From Geobacteraceae bacterium (GTDB taxonomy: Bacteria; Desulfobacterota; Desulfuromonadia; Geobacterales; Pseudopelobacteraceae): DNA of 64,000 nt. The stretch covers positions 1 to 64,000 of the forward strand of contig JADKKR010000007.1 in the NCBI GenBank assembly GCA_016720395.1, written 5' to 3'. The position numbers and the translations under genes were made by a program. The notes beneath the pieces were generated by a model, which worked only from the letters and a program-made list of their open reading frames with translations, searched no databases and was not told the DNA's origin. Below, in pieces: positions 25,569-34,878 of this stretch. Each line of letters opens with the position of its first letter. The stretch's first letter is position 1.

Positions 25569-28500
25569 TCAGTACCTGTTTCCCAGCTGGTCTTCATAAG
25601 ACAGCAGATTTTTTACCTGGATGTTCGTACCGACACCTGTGCCGGCTTTGACCCGGAAAGATACTTTGATGACGCGCTTTTCACCGGCCCCCAGCTCTTT
25701 GAAGTTCCAGAGGATGTTCCCTTTGCTTGACGAACTGACAGATGGGTCCGCTGCGATAAGTTCCAGCTGTTCAGGCCAGGTACCCTGCAGCTCGACGACA
25801 CGTGCCAGGTTGGACCCCCGATTGGTGATGGTCAGGTCGAATGATGCAACCTCGCCCGGCTTGAGCCGTCCTTCCCGCGCAGTCATAGCCATCTGCAGGA
25901 CCGGGCGTGAATACACGAACTGGATGGTGGAGGACGACGTGCGGGAAACATTCCCTTCCGCACTGAAAACAATCTGGGCGCTTCCCGGCGAGCCGTCTGC
26001 TGCGCTGCGCGGTGAAGCGATCTCCATAACGACACTGGCCTCCTCTTTTGGCGCCAGAGGGCCGACTTCGGTGAGCAGCGGTTCATTGGCCTGCCTGTGC
26101 CCGTCGCGGTTGAGGTCCTGGAAGATGATCGCTTCCGGGGCACCTTTGACACTGGAGGTGATTCTGAACCTCTCACGGACATTGCCGGTGTTGGTCACAA
26201 CAAGGGGAACCATGATTACCTGGCCGGGAATAACAACCTGCCGCTCTGAGGCTGCACGAACCAGCACGCCATGCTGCTGCTGGACATATGCTGCGTTAGA
26301 AACAAATACCGCTGATGTTTTCAGAGTACTGTTCACGAGTTCAGCGCGGGTCAGCAGTTCCTGTCCTGCCAGCGAATCCTCCTTGAGTTGAAAAAGGAGG
26401 CTGAACTCCCTGCTCTCACCTGATTTAAGCTGCAGGCCGTCAACGACCAGAGCAGTCTTCATCTCCTGCCTGAATCCTGCAGGTGCATAATCAAGCGCTT
26501 CCAGCTGCGGCGGGAAATTCAGGCGGAGCGTAACGCCCTGTGCAGCAGTGGAGCCGACATTAAGCATCGTCACACGGTAAACCGTTTTTTCACCCGGTGC
26601 CAGCTGAACCTTGTCGGTTTTAACGAGAGCCCGCAGCAGCGGTGCAGCTGCAGTTATCGTCAGCTCGCGCGACTGGGTGGCTTCAGACAGCAGTCTGGAA
26701 GCGGCCTTGACCGGATAGCTGATCCGCAGGCCATCGATGCTGGCCGGAGGAATCACGAGATTGACGATTCCCTTGAAGGCTTCGCCCGGCGCCAGGGCCG
26801 GAGTCTGATTGATCGACTGGTCAGGCTGTCCGGCCGCGGCAAAACCGGCAGCAAACTCTGCCGGGAAACCGGACTCCAGATAGAAAGAATCCGCACCATT
26901 GCCGCGGTTGGTGATCTCAAAGGGGACGCTGATACGCTGCGAAACATTGTAGGCCAGAGGGCGGGCTGTCAGGTTGAATTCAAGGCCGGCAAACTGGGCC
27001 ACCTCGAATCGAAGCACCTGGGCATTTTCAGGAAGTATTTCGGCTGCTGCGACCGTCGGCAGCGCAACGGCAACGCCCAGCTCCTTCAGCTTGACAGCAG
27101 CAGTTGCAGCGGCCTTACTTGCCGGGTATTTCTCGATGATTGATTTATACTGGGCAATCGCCTTTTCACGCAGCACTGCCTTTGCTGCCCGCCTGTTTTC
27201 TGCACCCTCGCGATCGCGTGCCTGCTCTGGCTTTGCAGACGGGATGCGCGCCGGTTCCTGCAGTGCGGTATCCCCGGCCGGTACAGCTGCGGCAGCGGCT
27301 ACAGCCTGGCGCTCCTTCTCCACACGCTGCGCGGCTAAACGCTCCTGCTCCGCTTTCAGCATGGCCTGTTTTTTCTGTTCAGACTCTTCCGTCGCTCGTC
27401 TGGCAACGGCGATCTGCTCCTGTGCCTGCCGTTCAGCCGCAGACTTTTCAGCAGCCATGCGTTCCTGCTCTTTCTGTATGCCGGCAAGGCGTGCCGATTC
27501 GGCGGCAGCGGCAGCACGACGCTCCTGCTCCAGCTTTTCCTGTGCAGCCCGCAGTCGTTCGGCTTTTTCAGCAGCTACGCGGTCCTCTTCAGCCTTGAGT
27601 GCAGCCAATCGTTTTTCTTCAGCAGCTGCAGCAATACGCTCCTCTTCAGCCTTTGCAGCGGCTATCCGTCTCTGCTCTGCCTTGAGTGCCTTTGCAGCGG
27701 CCTCCCGCTCTTCTTCAGCCTTGAGAGTCGCCAGACGCTTCTGTTCAGTCTTAGCCATCGCCAGGCGGACCATCTCGGCCTGCTCCCGGGCTACCTGCTC
27801 CATATCAACTTTTTCGCTCGCAGCTTTCTGCTGTTCAGCCAGGTCGGCAACTCTGCGGTCTTCTTCAGCCTTGAGTACCGCAGCCCGTTCCTGTTCTCTC
27901 TGGAGAGCTGCCAGACGTTCCTGCCCAGCCTTTTCAGCAGCCACGCGCTCTGTTTCCGCCTTGGCAGCTGCGGCGCGTTCCTGCTCTTCCCGGATGGCAG
28001 CAAGACGAGCCTTTTCAGCCTCTTCCGCCGCCCGCTTGGCTGCAACAGCCTTTTCAGCAGACTGGCGTTCTTCTTCAGCCTTGACCGTTGCTATACGTTC
28101 CTGCTCCCTCTGCAGGGCAGCCTGGCGGGACCGTTCAGCCTCTTCTGCAGCACGCCTGTCCGCGGAGGTTTTTTCAGCAACCAGACGATCCGCCTCTACC
28201 TTGACCGCCGTCAGGCGCTCCTGCTCCCGCTGTGCTGCGACCAGGCGGGCCTGCTCCTGGTAGTCCCTCTGTGCCACGACCGGCGCGCTGCCGCCCGGCA
28301 GCTGCTCGCCCTTTTCATATCGGGCGGTCAGTGCCAGGAGTTCTTCATCCACCGTTCCTTTGAGGGGGTTGTCGGGATACTCCTTAGAAAACTGTGACAT
28401 GTATCTGGCGGCATCAAACTGGTTGCCGTTCTTGTAATAGGCACGGGAGAGCCAGAACAGCACCATGTCGCGCAGGGGTGAATCAGGGTACTTTTTCAGC

Positions 28501-28700
28501 ACCTCGTTCATCTTTGTGATCGTAGTGCCATAATTCTTCTGCTGGAAGGCGTTGAAACCGGAAATGAAGATCTGGGAGTCTTCCGACTCTTGGCTGTAGG
28601 CGGGGGTGCTCAGAAAGGATGAAATTATGACCAGAACGGCAAACAACCTGATCAGGATAGTACGGCATAATTTCAATGATATCACGGTAGGTAACCTCAT
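25569..28700 (-). CDS. Large secreted coiled-coil protein with CARDB/NEW3-like beta domains
   Basis: About 1043 residues from MRLPTVISLK, which gives a good signal peptide; a start at 28772 would add 24 residues. In order: TPR-like repeats (KYPDSPLRDMVLFWLSRAYY, SKEYPDNPLKG), then about 350 residues of Ala/Glu/Lys/Arg coiled coil in repeats of the type EERIAAAKAEE, like TolA. A short TPR-like helix pair (YKSIIEKYPASKAA) follows, then about 470 residues in four beta-sandwich units of the NEW3/DUF11 kind, marked by ITNRGNGADSF, VTMLNVGS, VVTNTGNVRERF and LTITNRGSNLA. The third unit has a calcium-loop-like DLNRDGHRQANE. It probably spans or braces the periplasm. It precedes the LysM gene. Confidence 0.85.
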   Translation of the reverse strand: MRLPTVISLKLCRTILIRLFAVLVIISSFLSTPAYSQESEDSQIFISGFNAFQQKNYGTTITKMNEVLKKYPDSPLRDMVLFWLSRAYYKNGNQFDAARYMSQFSKEYPDNPLKGTVDEELLALTARYEKGEQLPGGSAPVVAQRDYQEQARLVAAQREQERLTAVKVEADRLVAEKTSADRRAAEEAERSRQAALQREQERIATVKAEEERQSAEKAVAAKRAAEEAEKARLAAIREEQERAAAAKAETERVAAEKAGQERLAALQREQERAAVLKAEEDRRVADLAEQQKAASEKVDMEQVAREQAEMVRLAMAKTEQKRLATLKAEEEREAAAKALKAEQRRIAAAKAEEERIAAAAEEKRLAALKAEEDRVAAEKAERLRAAQEKLEQERRAAAAAESARLAGIQKEQERMAAEKSAAERQAQEQIAVARRATEESEQKKQAMLKAEQERLAAQRVEKERQAVAAAAAVPAGDTALQEPARIPSAKPEQARDREGAENRRAAKAVLREKAIAQYKSIIEKYPASKAAATAAVKLKELGVAVALPTVAAAEILPENAQVLRFEVAQFAGLEFNLTARPLAYNVSQRISVPFEITNRGNGADSFYLESGFPAEFAAGFAAAGQPDQSINQTPALAPGEAFKGIVNLVIPPASIDGLRISYPVKAASRLLSEATQSRELTITAAAPLLRALVKTDKVQLAPGEKTVYRVTMLNVGSTAAQGVTLRLNFPPQLEALDYAPAGFRQEMKTALVVDGLQLKSGESREFSLLFQLKEDSLAGQELLTRAELVNSTLKTSAVFVSNAAYVQQQHGVLVRAASERQVVIPGQVIMVPLVVTNTGNVRERFRITSSVKGAPEAIIFQDLNRDGHRQANEPLLTEVGPLAPKEEASVVMEIASPRSAADGSPGSAQIVFSAEGNVSRTSSSTIQFVYSRPVLQMAMTAREGRLKPGEVASFDLTITNRGSNLARVVELQGTWPEQLELIAADPSVSSSSKGNILWNFKELGAGEKRVIKVSFRVKAGTGVGTNIQVKNLLSYEDQLGNRY

Positions 28701-28855
28701 CTTGGCCGGCACATGAAAAAAGGCGCACGGAGGGCGGAGAAATGTCTGGGTAAAATGCTTGTTAGATAGCATCTCTCCGCCCCCTTGTCAACGAAAGAAA
28801 AGGTTTTTAAGGGGGTTGTCCACAGCTTACGACAGGCTGTCTGCGACACCCTGAA

Positions 28856-30076
28856 TCAGCGGATATGATCCTCCGGGTAGGCGCCGATACTGTGGATCGA
28901 TACATCGGCCCCGGCAAATTCATCCTCCTGACTGAGCCGGATGCCGAGTGTCTTGCCGAGAACACCGTAGACGATGAACCCGCTGGCGAGCGCGAACACT
29001 ATAGCCGACAGGCTGCCGGCCACCTGGGAAATGAGGCTGACGCCACCCATGCCGCCCAGGGCCTTCTGTCCGAAGATACCGGCGGCGATCCCGCCCCAGG
29101 AGCCGATCACACCGTGCAGCGGCCAGACACCGAGCACGTCGTCGATCTTCAGTTTTTCCTGCTCATAATGGAAGCCGTACACAAAGATGATCGAGGCGAT
29201 GCAGCCGACAACAAAGGATGCCAGCGGGTGCATGATGTCACTGCCGGCACAGACCGCTATCAGTCCGGCCAGGGCTCCGTTGTGGACAAAGCCGGGGTCG
29301 TTCCTGCCGGCCACCAGTGCTGCCAGGACGCCGCCTACCATCGCCATCAGGGAATTGACCGCCACCAGCCCGGAGATCTTCTCCAGGTTGCCGGCACTCA
29401 TCACGTTGAAGCCGAACCATCCAATCGCCAGAACCCATGATCCGAGCGCCAGGAATGGAATATTGCTGACCGGGATGGGGTGGGATTTGCCGCGAACGTA
29501 GCGCCCCATGCGCGGGCCGAGGATGATGACGGCCGGCAGGGCGATCCAGCCGCCGATGGAGTGGACCACGACAGATCCGGCATAATCATGGAATTCGGCG
29601 CCGCCGATGGACTTGAAGAAGGGCTGCAGCAGGGACGTGTTCTGCCCCCAGATCAGGGACTCGAACAGCGGATAGGTGATGCCGGCAAAGATCGCCCCGG
29701 CAATGACCTGCGGCCAGAACTTGGCCCGTTCGGCGATGCCTCCCGAGATGATCGCCGGTATGCAGGCGGCGAAGCAGAGCAGGAAGAAGAAATGTACCAG
29801 GTCGTAGCCCTGGGTCTTACCGAGCAGTTCTTCAGCCGGTTTGAGGAAGGAGATGCCGTAGGCGATCGGAAAGCCGATCAGGAAATAGACGACCGTCGAC
29901 ACGGACCAGTCGGTGATGATCTTGACAAAGGCATTAACCTGGTTCTTTTTACGAACCGTGCCCACTTCGAGGAAAGCAAAACCGGCATGCATGGCAAAGA
30001 CCATTGCCGCCCCCAGCATCAGAAAAAGAACATCGGCACTACTCTTCAGGCCAGTCACCGTTGACATGGTCTCCAT
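28856..30076 (-). CDS. amt: Ammonium transporter (Amt family)
   Basis: A 406-residue channel with eleven expected helices. Family features are FAMHAGFAFLEVGTVRKKNQ, a block with FAACIPAIISGGIAERAKFW, YAGSVVVHSIGGW (one of the twin pore histidines) and GVIGSWGGIAAGIFG. It lacks the N-terminal signal peptide region of the second transporter in the window. The start METMSTVTGL is chosen for the GGGGG site; a GTG at 30082 is possible. A sigma-54 promoter precedes it, and no glnK gene is adjacent. Confidence 0.93.
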   Translation of the reverse strand: METMSTVTGLKSSADVLFLMLGAAMVFAMHAGFAFLEVGTVRKKNQVNAFVKIITDWSVSTVVYFLIGFPIAYGISFLKPAEELLGKTQGYDLVHFFFLLCFAACIPAIISGGIAERAKFWPQVIAGAIFAGITYPLFESLIWGQNTSLLQPFFKSIGGAEFHDYAGSVVVHSIGGWIALPAVIILGPRMGRYVRGKSHPIPVSNIPFLALGSWVLAIGWFGFNVMSAGNLEKISGLVAVNSLMAMVGGVLAALVAGRNDPGFVHNGALAGLIAVCAGSDIMHPLASFVVGCIASIIFVYGFHYEQEKLKIDDVLGVWPLHGVIGSWGGIAAGIFGQKALGGMGGVSLISQVAGSLSAIVFALASGFIVYGVLGKTLGIRLSQEDEFAGADVSIHSIGAYPEDHIR

Positions 30077-30135
30077 ACTCACTACCCCCGTTGGTATCTG
30101 TGAAGTCTGCCCGTCGTTGGGCAGTCTGTGTCTCT

Positions 30136-30151
30136 AGCAAAAATTCAGCCA
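30136..30151 (-). promoter_or_regulatory. Predicted sigma-54 promoter of amt
   Basis: Reading the minus strand, TGGCTGAATTTTTGCT has GG and GC separated by exactly 10 bases, a good match to the TGGCAC-N5-TTGC consensus. The predicted transcription start is near 30125, about 50 bases before the amt ATG. A short hairpin (CTGCCC/GGGCAG, 30107-30124) lies in the leader. Confidence 0.7.
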
Positions 30152-30299
30152 GAGCCGTATCGTAGCTAACTAGCTTAAATTATTATAGTGGCATTTCCGG
30201 ACATGCACCTTTTCAAGGCACGCTGCTTAAAATATGTGCAGCAGGTCTGGTAAAAATGATGGGTTTTCATTCTGTGCACAAGCGGTTACTATAGGCAGC

Positions 30300-32144
30300 A
30301 TGAGTCTGGAGGATAAAATAAAGCAGCTGCCGTCCTCACCCGGTGTGTATCTGATGAGGGATGCCGCTGGTACGATCATCTATGTCGGCAAGGCCCGCAA
30401 CCTGCGCCAGCGTGTGCGCAGCTACTTCAAGGAAACGGCAGACTCGCGCTATCAGGTCAAATTCCTGGTTGCCAGGATCGCCGATCTTGAGGTCATGCTG
30501 ACCGATACGGAAAAAGAGGCGCTGCTGCTGGAAAACACCCTTATCAAGCAGCACCGCCCCCGCTATAACCTGGATCTGAAAGACGACAAGACCTATTTCT
30601 CCCTGAGGATCGACCTGCAGGAGCAGTTTCCCCGCTTCAACATCGTGCGCAAGATCCCCCGTGACAAGGCCCGCTACTTCGGCCCCTACGCTTCGGCGTC
30701 GGCCGCCCGCGAGGTGCTGCGCCAGATCACCCGCATGTTTCCGCTGCGCCATTACCCGCTCACCAGCTGCCTGTCCCGCAAACGGCCCTGCCTGTATCAC
30801 CAGATCGGCCAGTGCAGCGCCCCCTGCCATAGACTGATCTCTGCCGACGACTACATGGAACTCGTCAAAGGGGCCATACTGTTCCTGGAAGGCAAGGGGC
30901 GGGAGCTGGTGGCGCAGTTCAAGCGCCACATGCTGGAAGCCTCTCTGGACGAACGCTACGAGGAGGCCACACGCTGGCGGAACCTGCTGCGTTCCATCGA
31001 AGTCACGGTAGAGAAGCAGAAGATGGTTCTGCGGGGTGGCGACAGCGATGTGGTCGGTTACCATCGCGACGGCGAGCGCCTAGAAGTGGCGCTGCTGTTC
31101 ATCCGCTCCGGCGTACTGACAGGCAGCCGGGTCTTCAGCCTGACCTGGAAAATGGGCGACGCCGAAGGGATCTCAGCCTTCCTGGCCCGGTACTACACGG
31201 AAGGGAGCTACATCCCGGAGGAGATCCTCCTGCCGCTGGAAATCGAGGACGGGGCGTCACTGGCCGACGTCCTTAGCGACGCCAAAGGCCGCAGCGTCTC
31301 CATTATCCACCCCCGGCGGGGCACCAGGCGTGAGCTGGTCGAACTGGCCGGCAGGAACGCTGTGGCCGCCCTGCGGGAGCGCGACGAGAAACAGGCCTCG
31401 ACCGAGACGCTGCTGGGAGAATTGCACAAGCGGCTGCACCTGTCGCGCAGCCCCCGGCGCATTGAGTGTTACGACATCTCCACGATCCAGGGGCGTTTCT
31501 CCGTGGGCAGCGGCGTCAGCTTCCTGAACGGAGCGGCCGACAAGCGGAACTACCGCCACTACCGCATCCGCGAGGTAGAAGGGCAGGACGATTTTGCCAT
31601 GCTGCGGGAAGTATTCTCGCGCCGCTTCCGGGAGGAGACTATTCTGAAAGAGGGGCTGCCAGACCTGGTGGTGGTGGACGGCGGCATCGGCCAGCTCAAT
31701 GCCACCCTGGAGATCATCAGTGAGCTGGGTCTGAATGAACGCTTTGACCTGGTCTCCCTGGCCAAGAGCCGTGTTGCGAGTGGAACGGAATCAACATCCA
31801 TCACCAGAAGCGATGAGCGGGTCTTCCTGCCGGGGAGGAAAAACCCGGTCATACTGCGGCAGAACTCGACTGCGCTGCTGCTTCTGGCTGCGATTCGCGA
31901 CGAGGCCCACCGTTTTGCCATCGAGTATCACCGCACCCTGCGTAGCAAGGAGGGTATCGCCTCCGGTATCGAACAGATCCAGGGGATCGGGGCGAAGCGC
32001 AGGACAGCCCTGCTGACGCACTTCGGCAGCCTGCAGCGGTTGAAGGAGGCCGGTGTGGAGCAGATTGCCGCCGTACAAGGAATGACCAGGCCCCTGGCGG
32101 AGTCAGTCTATAAGAACCTGCATCAGGAGACGAAGAACCCATGA
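30300..32144 (+). CDS. uvrC: Excinuclease ABC subunit C
   Basis: A 614-residue nuclease of nucleotide excision repair. The GIY-YIG domain (GVYLMRDAAGTIIYVGKARNL) makes the 3' incision. A Cys-containing region CLSRKRPCLYHQIGQCSAPC follows, then a UVR motif near residue 200. The RNase H-like endonuclease domain includes IECYDISTIQG and LVVVDGGIGQLNA, and the C-terminal helix-hairpin-helix has IQGIGAKRRTALLTHFG. The start MSLEDKIKQL is the family start; the longer frame to 30234 is not supported. ATGA overlap with miaA. Confidence 0.96.
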   Translation: MSLEDKIKQLPSSPGVYLMRDAAGTIIYVGKARNLRQRVRSYFKETADSRYQVKFLVARIADLEVMLTDTEKEALLLENTLIKQHRPRYNLDLKDDKTYFSLRIDLQEQFPRFNIVRKIPRDKARYFGPYASASAAREVLRQITRMFPLRHYPLTSCLSRKRPCLYHQIGQCSAPCHRLISADDYMELVKGAILFLEGKGRELVAQFKRHMLEASLDERYEEATRWRNLLRSIEVTVEKQKMVLRGGDSDVVGYHRDGERLEVALLFIRSGVLTGSRVFSLTWKMGDAEGISAFLARYYTEGSYIPEEILLPLEIEDGASLADVLSDAKGRSVSIIHPRRGTRRELVELAGRNAVAALRERDEKQASTETLLGELHKRLHLSRSPRRIECYDISTIQGRFSVGSGVSFLNGAADKRNYRHYRIREVEGQDDFAMLREVFSRRFREETILKEGLPDLVVVDGGIGQLNATLEIISELGLNERFDLVSLAKSRVASGTESTSITRSDERVFLPGRKNPVILRQNSTALLLLAAIRDEAHRFAIEYHRTLRSKEGIASGIEQIQGIGAKRRTALLTHFGSLQRLKEAGVEQIAAVQGMTRPLAESVYKNLHQETKNP

Positions 32145-33067
32145 CCGGAGCCTACAACCTGCTGACTATCCTCGGCCCGACCGCCTCGGGCAAGACCCGC
32201 CTGGCTGTTGCACTGGCCAGGGAACTGGACGGCGAGATCATCTCGGCCGACTCCCGGCAGGTCTTTCGCGGCATGGACATCGGCTCCGGCAAAGACCTGC
32301 ATGAATACGGTGACGTGCCCTATCACCTGATCGACATCCTTGAATCGGGCGCAGAATTCAGTGTTTTCGCCTTTCTGCGGATGTTCCGGAGTGCCTTCGA
32401 AGATATAAGCGGGCGCGGGCGAATGCCGGTTCTGTGCGGTGGCACCGGACTATATCTGGATGCCGTTCTGCGCGGCTACCGGATGGTCGAGGTTCCCGAG
32501 AACCATTCGCTGCGGGCCGAAATGGAACAACTGGGCGGAGAGGAACTTGCAGCCATGCTCAAGCAATTGCGGCCGGGGCAGCACAACACCAGCGACCTGC
32601 TGGAGCGTAGCCGCACGGTTCGCGCCATCGAGATCGCCCGCTTTGAGCGGGAACATGCAGGGAGTCTACAGGAAAGGCCGCCGGAGGTCAGCTCCCTGAC
32701 CATCGGCATCCGCTGGGAACGCGATGAACTGCGCCGGCGGATAACCCTGCGCCTGCAGCAGCGGATGGAGAACGGAATGATTGAAGAGGTTCAACGTCTG
32801 CACGAGGAAGGGGTGACCTGGGAACGACTGGACTATTACGGCCTTGAGTACCGCTACATCGGAGCCTTCCTGCAGGGCAGGCTGAATCGTAACGACATGT
32901 TCCAGAGATTGAACAGCGCCATACACGACCTGGCCAAACGGCAGGAGAACTGGTTTCGAAAGCTGGAACGAAACGGAATCCGGATCCAGTGGGTACACGG
33001 CGCCGGAGACCCGCTGAAAGAATCCCGGGAAATCATCCGGCGCTGCGGAAAGGTTGAAACGTTCTGA
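32141..33067 (+). CDS. miaA: tRNA dimethylallyltransferase
   Basis: A 308-residue enzyme that adds a dimethylallyl group to A37 of tRNAs reading UNN codons. The P-loop GPTASGKTRLAVALA, ISADSRQVFRGMDIGSGK, LCGGTGLYLDAVLRG and YRYIGAFLQGRL are characteristic. Translationally coupled to uvrC through an ATGA overlap. No terminator is visible before the convergent small gene 9 bp further on. Confidence 0.95.
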   Translation: MTGAYNLLTILGPTASGKTRLAVALARELDGEIISADSRQVFRGMDIGSGKDLHEYGDVPYHLIDILESGAEFSVFAFLRMFRSAFEDISGRGRMPVLCGGTGLYLDAVLRGYRMVEVPENHSLRAEMEQLGGEELAAMLKQLRPGQHNTSDLLERSRTVRAIEIARFEREHAGSLQERPPEVSSLTIGIRWERDELRRRITLRLQQRMENGMIEEVQRLHEEGVTWERLDYYGLEYRYIGAFLQGRLNRNDMFQRLNSAIHDLAKRQENWFRKLERNGIRIQWVHGAGDPLKESREIIRRCGKVETF

Positions 33068-33076
33068 AAAACGGGG

Positions 33077-33322
33077 TTAGGTCAGGGTGATCTGCGGTGC
33101 CGATGCTGACCCGCCGGCTGTCAGGCTGACGGTCACCGAGGCAGACGTTCGCCCTGCCATGCTGCCGGTTACGGTCTGGATACCGGAGACCGGCACGGCA
33201 AGCAGATAGACACCTCCTGTTAACGTCTTGGCGGTGATTCCCGCACAGGTAACGGTAGCTCCGACAATTCCGACTCCACCGGCGTCCTTGATGTATCCCT
33301 TCACTTTTGCAGGCAATGCCAT
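33077..33322 (-). CDS. Small carboxypeptidase-regulatory-like beta protein
   Basis: An 81-residue protein from MALPAKVKGY, preceded by AAGGAGAA. It reads as one Ig-like carboxypeptidase regulatory fold: VKGYIKDAGGVGIVGATVTC, then TAKTLTGGVYLL and a Thr/Ser/Ala-rich strand region. There is no signal peptide. The high content of Gly, Ala, Ser and Thr and the lack of charged residues are unusual. Role unknown. Confidence 0.7.
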   Translation of the reverse strand: MALPAKVKGYIKDAGGVGIVGATVTCAGITAKTLTGGVYLLAVPVSGIQTVTGSMAGRTSASVTVSLTAGGSASAPQITLT

Positions 33323-33509
33323 AGCGATTCTCCTTTTCTGTCTGAAATGCTGCTGCTGACTTCTGCAACGAACAAACAAGTCATAAAAAGTATCCGCCTC
33401 ACGTCAGCGCCCGCAGCATCAACGACACTACCACCGCGCTGCCGGCGGGAATATCTCTGCCGTGAACGTAGATGATTCACTGGTTTCACTGCCTGCTGCG
33501 CGGTACGGC

Positions 33510-34121
33510 TTATTGCCATTCGATGATCTGATTATTCACGTCCAGGCGATAACGGAACTCACCCAGAAAATTCATCCCCAGCAGTCCGTCAAAACCCATG
33601 GCAGGCCCGTTTGCAGGCAGGATTGCCACTTCGGCGTTATGCGTCCGCTTCGGGCCGACGGCAAGGTAATCGACCCGCATTCGCGGGGTCTCAATCACCC
33701 TTCCGTCAGCGAGTTGCGACAGGCGGCTCTCGGCTCCGTCCGGCTTGATGCCGAGACGGTCCGCCAGGTTCTTCGAGATCACCGAGACTGTCGCCCCGGT
33801 ATCCAGAAGCAGCCAGGCATCCACAGTGGCATTGCGATAGCGGATCTGGACCGGCACTATCGCCTGGTTGCCCCTGGCCCTCACGGAGGTCGTCCTGCTC
33901 TCACCGGCCGGAGCCACTCTGGTCGTCCTGGTCTTCTTGCGGTAGTAAGCGGGGACCTTGCTTTCGTCATCAACCATGACGACCGTGCCTTCCTGGTCGG
34001 TGTATTGAAAGAAATCCGCCCGGGCAGTCAGCGCAAATGCCGGCAGCGTTATCATCAGGAGCAGGGACCTGATGATAAAAACCTTCAACCAACCTGAATG
34101 CATGGTCTTTTTCACAAGCAA
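33510..34121 (-). CDS. Secreted retropepsin-like aspartic protease
   Basis: About 203 residues (start uncertain: TTG at 34121 or ATG at 34103) with a signal peptide ending near ALTARA. A short DUF4124-like segment (FFQYTDQEGTVVMVDDESKVP) follows. Residues 85-203 form a one-lobe aspartic protease domain with WLLLDTGATVSVISKNLADR as the active site and LLGMNFLGEFRYRLD toward the end. Such enzymes work as dimers. DUF4124 occurs in periplasmic proteins of proteobacteria. No operon partner is obvious. Confidence 0.83.
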   Translation of the reverse strand: MLVKKTMHSGWLKVFIIRSLLLMITLPAFALTARADFFQYTDQEGTVVMVDDESKVPAYYRKKTRTTRVAPAGESRTTSVRARGNQAIVPVQIRYRNATVDAWLLLDTGATVSVISKNLADRLGIKPDGAESRLSQLADGRVIETPRMRVDYLAVGPKRTHNAEVAILPANGPAMGFDGLLGMNFLGEFRYRLDVNNQIIEWQ

Positions 34122-34186
34122 TCTCTAGCAGATTTTTTGAAAAATATCCATAACAAGAAGAGATGGCTACGCTTGTGTGTAAAAAA

Positions 34187-34210
34187 AAAGCCCTTCGCGA
34201 GAAGGGCTTT
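34187..34210 (-). terminator. Intrinsic terminator of ndk
   Basis: AAAGCCCTTC and GAAGGGCTTT form a perfect 10 bp stem with a four-base loop. On the minus strand it is followed by a run of nine T in total, so it fits as the ndk terminator. Confidence 0.9.
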
Positions 34211-34243
34211 GACAATCGGCTTGACCGGTCTGGTTCAGGAGAA

Positions 34244-34657
34244 CTATACCAGCTCCAGGGCGCTGAAGAAATAGGGAATCTCAAAGGCAGCGGTTTCAGG
34301 GGCATCGGAACCGTGTGAGGAGTTTTCCTCGATGTTGACGGCGAAATCCTTGCGGATGGTTCCCGGCTCGGCATTGGCCGGATTGGTGGCACCCATCAGG
34401 GTGCGCCAGTCGGCGATGGCGTTCTCCTTCTCAAGGCAGAGCACGATTACCGGGCTGCGTGACATGAACGCGCACAGGTCGTTGAAGAAGGGGCGCTCTT
34501 TGTGTACGTAGTAGAACCCTTCGGCCTGGCATTTGCTCAGCTTGATCTTTTTCATGCCGACAATGGTAAAGCCGGCGGTCTCGATGCGGTCCAGGATCTT
34601 GCCGGCCAGTTTGCGCTCGACTGCGTCCGGTTTGATGATTGCGAATGTACGTTCCAT
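34244..34657 (-). CDS. ndk: Nucleoside diphosphate kinase
   Basis: A 137-residue enzyme that moves phosphate between nucleoside di- and triphosphates. IKPDAVERKLAGKILDRIE starts the fold, and the phospho-histidine is in NSSHGSDAPE. Length is typical. It has its own promoter and terminator and so is a single-gene transcript. The ribosome binding site is GGAGGAA-like upstream of the ATG at 34657. Confidence 0.97.
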   Translation of the reverse strand: MERTFAIIKPDAVERKLAGKILDRIETAGFTIVGMKKIKLSKCQAEGFYYVHKERPFFNDLCAFMSRSPVIVLCLEKENAIADWRTLMGATNPANAEPGTIRKDFAVNIEENSSHGSDAPETAAFEIPYFFSALELV

Positions 34658-34757
34658 GCGTTCCTCCGATTTAGTAAGTTAGAAGTTTTTGGTAGAAAAA
34701 CTTCGTTAACGCACTTATCCTGATTTATCAGGGCAAGGCTTGAAAATGAGAACTTTT

Positions 34758-34787
34758 TTGATAGCATCCCCGTCCTTTCATTGTCAA
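34758..34787 (-). promoter_or_regulatory. Predicted sigma-70-type promoter of ndk
   Basis: On the minus strand TTGACA (complement of 34782-34787) and TATCAA (complement of 34758-34763) lie 18 bp apart. The predicted start gives a leader of about 95 bases before the ndk ATG. Confidence 0.55.
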
Positions 34788-34878
34788 GTATTTTGGCCGG
34801 GTGGCTATTCATTAATTGATTCAAGACCCCTTACCTGTGTATGATTAGAAAATGAAATCTGAATCAAGAGGTGTGCAT

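Noticed and set aside
27290..28250. Periodic DNA repeats that could suggest a CRISPR or satellite array
   Set aside because: The period follows the Ala/Glu/Lys coiled-coil heptads of the encoded protein; units vary and there are no unique spacers.
26974..28263. A 429-codon plus-strand open frame rich in Ser, Ala and Arg
   Set aside because: It is the antisense reading of the repetitive coiled-coil segment and has no independent support.
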